From Clostridia bacterium (GTDB taxonomy: Bacteria > Bacillota > Clostridia > Oscillospirales > CAG-272), in contig JAKSVJ010000033.1 of the NCBI GenBank assembly GCA_024408015.1, forward strand, positions 1 to 9,024: a DNA stretch of 9,024 nucleotides. The letters run 5' to 3'. The position numbers were made by a program, and so were the translations under genes. This document shows positions 6,482 through 9,024 of this stretch, piece after piece. Each line of letters starts with the position of its first letter. Within the stretch, counting starts at the first letter, position 1. The notes below the pieces were generated by a model, which was not told the DNA's origin, did not search any database, and saw nothing but the letters and a program-made list of their open reading frames with translations.

Positions 6482-7978
6482 TTATTTCTTAGGAGACTCT
6501 TCCCAGTTGAATGATCTCCAAACTGCTTTGTTCCAGTTGCCTACCAATTCGTCAACTTTTTCTTTTGGCATTTCAGGAACAAAACATTTATTAATCTCAT
6601 TAACTGCTTCGCACTCTTTTGCATCTTTGAAGAAACCTGTATATAAACCAGCAAGCATTGCTACACCTTTTGCGGTTGTTTCTAATACTTTTGGACGAGC
6701 AATTGTAACTCCTGTTATATCAGCTTGGCATTGCATCCAGTAATTGTTTCTAGTCGCACCACCATCAACATGAACTTCATCAGGTTTAATTCCGACCTCT
6801 CTCATCATTGTTTCCAATACATCTTTTGACTGGAAAGCGATGGATTCTAGCGCTGCTCTTATGATGTGATTTTTGTTTGCACCTCTTGTTAATCCGAAAA
6901 TAGTACCTCTTGCATACATATTCCAATATGGGGCACCAAGGCCAGTAAATGCAGGTACTATATAAACACCATTTGTTGAATCAACCTTCGTTGCGCATTC
7001 TTCTGATTCTGCTGCGGTCTTAATTAACTGCATTTCATCTCTCAACCATTGGATAACAGATCCTCCAGTAAATACACTTCCTTCAAGTGCATATTGATGC
7101 TCACCTTTTAAGGTTGCAGCACATGTAGTAACAAGTCCATTTTTACTACGTACAGCTTTTGTTCCAGTGTTAACTAAAGCAAAGCAACCAGTACCATAAG
7201 TATTTTTCATGCTTCCTGGTTCAAAGCAACAATGACCAAATAATGAAGATTGTTGGTCACCGGCCATACCATTAATCGGTATTTTTACATTCTTATACTC
7301 AAAATATCCAAAGTCATCTCCTGAATACATTACTTCCGGTAACATACTCTCTGGAATATCAAATTCTTCCAAAAGATGTTTATCCCACTTGTGCTCAAGT
7401 ATATTGTATATCATTGTACGAGCAGCATTGGTTTCATCTGTTTTAAAACTACGTCCATCTGTTAATTTCCACAATATCCAAGTATCAATAGTACCAAATA
7501 GAAGTTCACCTTTGTTTGCCATTTCCCTAGCGTCAGGAACATTATCAAGTATCCATTTGATTTTGGTTGCAGAAAAATACGCATCTGGAATTAGTCCTGT
7601 ATTGCGCTTTATATATTTTTCAAGTTCTGTACCTTTAATAGAAGTACAATAATCACTAGTTCTACGACATTGCCATACTATAGCATTATATATAGGTTTG
7701 CCTGTATTTTTATTCCAAACAACTGTTGTCTCTCTTTGATTAGTAATACCAATTGTTACTATTTGCTCTGGTTTTACATTTGTTTTTTCTAACAAGTCAA
7801 CAAAAACGCCGTATTGTGCTGAATAAATCTCAATTGGATCGTGATCTACCCATCCTGATTTTGGATAAATCTGAGTACACTCCTTTTGAGAAGTTCCACA
7901 TATATTTAGTTTATTATCAAATAAAACCGCTCTTGCACTAGTAGTTCCTTCATCAAGTGCGATAATATATTTTTCCAT
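6482..7978 (-). CDS. glpK: Glycerol kinase
   Basis: ATP-dependent phosphorylation of glycerol to sn-glycerol-3-phosphate in the cytoplasm. At 498 residues it is the usual length (E. coli 502). FGGY-family features appear in order: phosphate-binding DEGTTSAR (9-16), glycerol-contacting NQRETTVVW (80-88) with Arg82 and Glu83, TGLIPDAYFSATK (127-139), the catalytic Asp241 in GMAGDQQSS, YGTGCF (261-266), GGSVIQWLRDE (305-315), TGLGAPYWN (345-353), and VDGGATRNNYWMQ (404-416). In many Firmicutes a His near residue 232 is phosphorylated by HPr/EIIA to activate the enzyme; the aligned position here seems to be Glu227, so this control may be absent. AAGGAG (7984-7989) lies 5 nt before the ATG and overlaps the stop codon of the lipase gene 9 nt upstream, so the two are cotranscribed. 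No clear terminator follows; read-through into the Gld-like operon is possible. No glpF, glpD or glpO is in the window. Confidence 0.97.
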   Translation of the reverse strand: MEKYIIALDEGTTSARAVLFDNKLNICGTSQKECTQIYPKSGWVDHDPIEIYSAQYGVFVDLLEKTNVKPEQIVTIGITNQRETTVVWNKNTGKPIYNAIVWQCRRTSDYCTSIKGTELEKYIKRNTGLIPDAYFSATKIKWILDNVPDAREMANKGELLFGTIDTWILWKLTDGRSFKTDETNAARTMIYNILEHKWDKHLLEEFDIPESMLPEVMYSGDDFGYFEYKNVKIPINGMAGDQQSSLFGHCCFEPGSMKNTYGTGCFALVNTGTKAVRSKNGLVTTCAATLKGEHQYALEGSVFTGGSVIQWLRDEMQLIKTAAESEECATKVDSTNGVYIVPAFTGLGAPYWNMYARGTIFGLTRGANKNHIIRAALESIAFQSKDVLETMMREVGIKPDEVHVDGGATRNNYWMQCQADITGVTIARPKVLETTAKGVAMLAGLYTGFFKDAKECEAVNEINKCFVPEMPKEKVDELVGNWNKAVWRSFNWEESPKK

Positions 7979-7987
7979 ATTTACTCC

Positions 7988-8881
7988 TTAAATATTTAAC
8001 CAAGTCAAAATATCTTTATGCACTTGTTCTTTATCTTTGTCGTTTAATACTTCATGTCTTGAGCCTTCATATAGCTTCAATTCTGCTTTACAGCCAGCAT
8101 CCACTACAGAATTATATACATTCTTAACACCCTCACCCATTGAACCAACAGGGTCTTTATCTCCTGCTACAAATAGATATCTCTTTGTTTTATCTAGTTT
8201 AGGAGCCCAAACTTTAGGATTAATCATATTAAGACCTGTCATTAAATCTCTATAACCTTCTGTGGTGAATGGGAATCCACAGTCTTTATCATTTATATAC
8301 TTTTCCACTTCTTCTGGAATAGTATTTAGCCAGTCAAATTCGGTTTTGTATGTTTTTTCGGCCTTTCCGTATGCCCCTGTTGATAATCCTTCTAAGAATT
8401 TATTTGGTTTTTTACTCCAAAATGGCACCATAATACTTGCTATAATTTTTCCTACACCTGTTGCAGGGTTTGGTCCAGCTGTTCCAACAAATATATAATC
8501 ATCAGCTGTATTAGAATAGTAACCTGCTATTGTTCTTGCCACAAAAGATCCCATTGAATGTCCAAGCAACGTAAATCCAACGTTTGGATATCTTTCTTTC
8601 ATTATGTTAGCTGCTTTGATATTACATTCAACAAGATAATTCCAACCATCTTTCTTTGCAAAGAATCCTCTAGTTCCATCTGTCATTCCGTGTCCTGGGT
8701 GATCTATACCATATACTAGTATTCCCTTTTGGTTTAGAATAGTTGCAAACTCATTATATCTCTCAACATATTCACTCATGCCATGGCATATTTGAAGCAT
8801 GTATTTAACTTCACATTCAGGTTCCCAAATATGTAAGCAAATCTTATTGTACTTCACATCAAAATATTCTCTTTTTAACAT
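7988..8881 (-). CDS. Alpha/beta hydrolase, monoacylglycerol lipase / lysophospholipase-like
   Basis: A 297-residue soluble serine hydrolase of the Hydrolase_4 type, with no signal peptide. Visible are the oxyanion region CHGMSEYVERY (32-42), DHPGHGMTDG (60-69), the nucleophile elbow GHSMG with Ser109, the acid Asp243 in AGDKDPVG (239-246), and the base His276 in SRHEVLND (274-281). A cap of about 100 residues lies between the Ser and the Asp. Relatives cleave monoglycerides or lysophospholipids to a fatty acid and glycerol or glycerophosphodiester; the substrate is not fixed by these motifs. Being directly upstream of glpK with a 9-nt gap favours a glycerol-yielding reaction. The frame is open to a TTG at 8896, but that codon overlaps the Shine-Dalgarno GAGG (8894-8891), which lies 9 nt before ATG 8881, so the ATG is chosen. 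Confidence 0.88.
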   Translation of the reverse strand: MLKREYFDVKYNKICLHIWEPECEVKYMLQICHGMSEYVERYNEFATILNQKGILVYGIDHPGHGMTDGTRGFFAKKDGWNYLVECNIKAANIMKERYPNVGFTLLGHSMGSFVARTIAGYYSNTADDYIFVGTAGPNPATGVGKIIASIMVPFWSKKPNKFLEGLSTGAYGKAEKTYKTEFDWLNTIPEEVEKYINDKDCGFPFTTEGYRDLMTGLNMINPKVWAPKLDKTKRYLFVAGDKDPVGSMGEGVKNVYNSVVDAGCKAELKLYEGSRHEVLNDKDKEQVHKDILTWLNI

Positions 8882-8890
8882 AACAAATAA

Positions 8891-8894
8891 CCTC
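8891..8894 (-). promoter_or_regulatory. Ribosome binding site deciding the lipase start
   Basis: GAGG, within TTGAGGTT on the minus strand, lies 9 nt before ATG 8881 and overlaps the alternative TTG start at 8896. It is weaker than the other sites in the window but is the only purine-rich stretch close upstream. Confidence 0.5.
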
Positions 8895-8900
8895 AAAATC

Positions 8901-8930
8901 TAGTAATATTTATTAATTTTTACATTACTA
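8901..8930. promoter_or_regulatory. Inverted repeat near the lipase promoter, possible operator
   Basis: TAGTAAT (8901-8907) and ATTACTA (8924-8930) are perfect 7-bp inverted arms separated by 16 bp, with centres about 23 bp apart. The upstream arm touches the candidate -10 box, so a bound dimer could cover the transcription start. The flanks are very AT-rich, so chance is a serious alternative. Confidence 0.25.
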
Positions 8931-8958
8931 TTTTATCATTTTTTATATAATAAGTAAA
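8930..8958 (-). promoter_or_regulatory. Candidate promoter of the lipase-glpK operon
   Basis: On the minus strand, TTTACT (8958-8953, 4 of 6) and TAAAAT (8935-8930, 5 of 6) are spaced by 17 bp. Transcription would start near 8923, giving a leader of about 40 nt. It begins right after the T-tract of the upstream terminator. The AT-rich context raises the chance of a false match. Confidence 0.4.
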
Positions 8959-8986
8959 TAAAAAATGCAATTATTTAAATTGCATT
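8957..8986 (-). terminator. Intrinsic terminator of a gene beyond the right edge
   Basis: A 9-bp perfect stem AATGCAATT (8964-8972) / AATTGCATT (8978-8986) with a 5-nt loop is followed on the minus strand by TTTTTATTT. It therefore ends a minus-strand transcript coming from outside the window. One minus frame stops with TGA at 9011-9009, 22 nt before the hairpin, and could be the end of that gene, but too little is visible to annotate it. Confidence 0.65.
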
Positions 8987-9024
8987 AAAAATGAAATTAT
9001 ATAGTTCTTCAGTAGTTGAAAAAT

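Noticed and set aside
960..8498. Plus-strand open frames opposite the minus-strand genes (for example 960-1178, 1787-2122, 6061-6414, 8262-8498)
   Set aside because: They lie antisense to well-supported genes, lack ribosome binding sites of the quality seen elsewhere, and encode no recognisable domain.
7988..8896. Longer hydrolase starting at TTG 8896
   Set aside because: The TTG overlaps the only plausible Shine-Dalgarno sequence, which serves ATG 8881.
9009..9024. Tail of a minus-strand gene ending with TGA at 9011-9009
   Set aside because: The terminator at 8957-8986 suggests such a gene, but four codons are not enough to choose a frame or a product.

Overview
The window is AT-rich, uses the standard bacterial code (no in-frame TGA read as Trp), has strong AGGAGG-type ribosome binding sites and short intergenic gaps, and carries a BspA-like leucine-rich-repeat lipoprotein. 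Together these suggest a low-GC Firmicute (Bacillota), perhaps an uncultivated gut lineage of the Clostridia or Erysipelotrichia type. This placement is inferred from style and gene content; there is no marker gene in the window.

Layout. Left edge (1-145): a small self-complementary repeat, then a good sigma-A-type promoter. Next is a single plus-strand gene (146-841) for a secreted LRR lipoprotein, ending in a strong intrinsic terminator. A second, different hairpin in the same 90-bp gap serves the converging minus-strand operon. Everything from 932 to the right edge is on the minus strand. Read in the direction of transcription (right to left), it holds two modules.

Module A (8881 down to 6482): an alpha/beta hydrolase of the monoacylglycerol lipase/lysophospholipase type, followed 9 nt later by glycerol kinase (glpK). 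This fits a two-step route: lipase releases glycerol from a monoglyceride or lysolipid, and GlpK traps it as glycerol-3-phosphate.

Module B (6395 down to 932): a tightly packed four-gene operon for a Gld-type ABC transporter. It encodes an ATPase (GldA-like), a six-helix permease (GldF-like), a GldG-like membrane-anchored auxiliary protein, and a large DUF4340-type membrane-anchored protein. Adjacent genes are 11-12 nt apart or overlap by 4 nt (ATGA). In Flavobacterium the GldA/F/G transporter is needed for gliding; in a Firmicute its substrate and role are unknown. A perfect 18-bp palindrome overlaps a perfect TATAAT just upstream of the ATPase gene and is the most convincing regulatory site in the window.

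No rRNA, tRNA, CRISPR array, insertion sequence or phage gene was seen. No stretch longer than 300 bases lacks a gene. The strongest candidates for poorly described biology are the Gld-like four-gene complex with its unusually large DUF4340 subunit and palindromic operator, and the lipase-glpK pairing.
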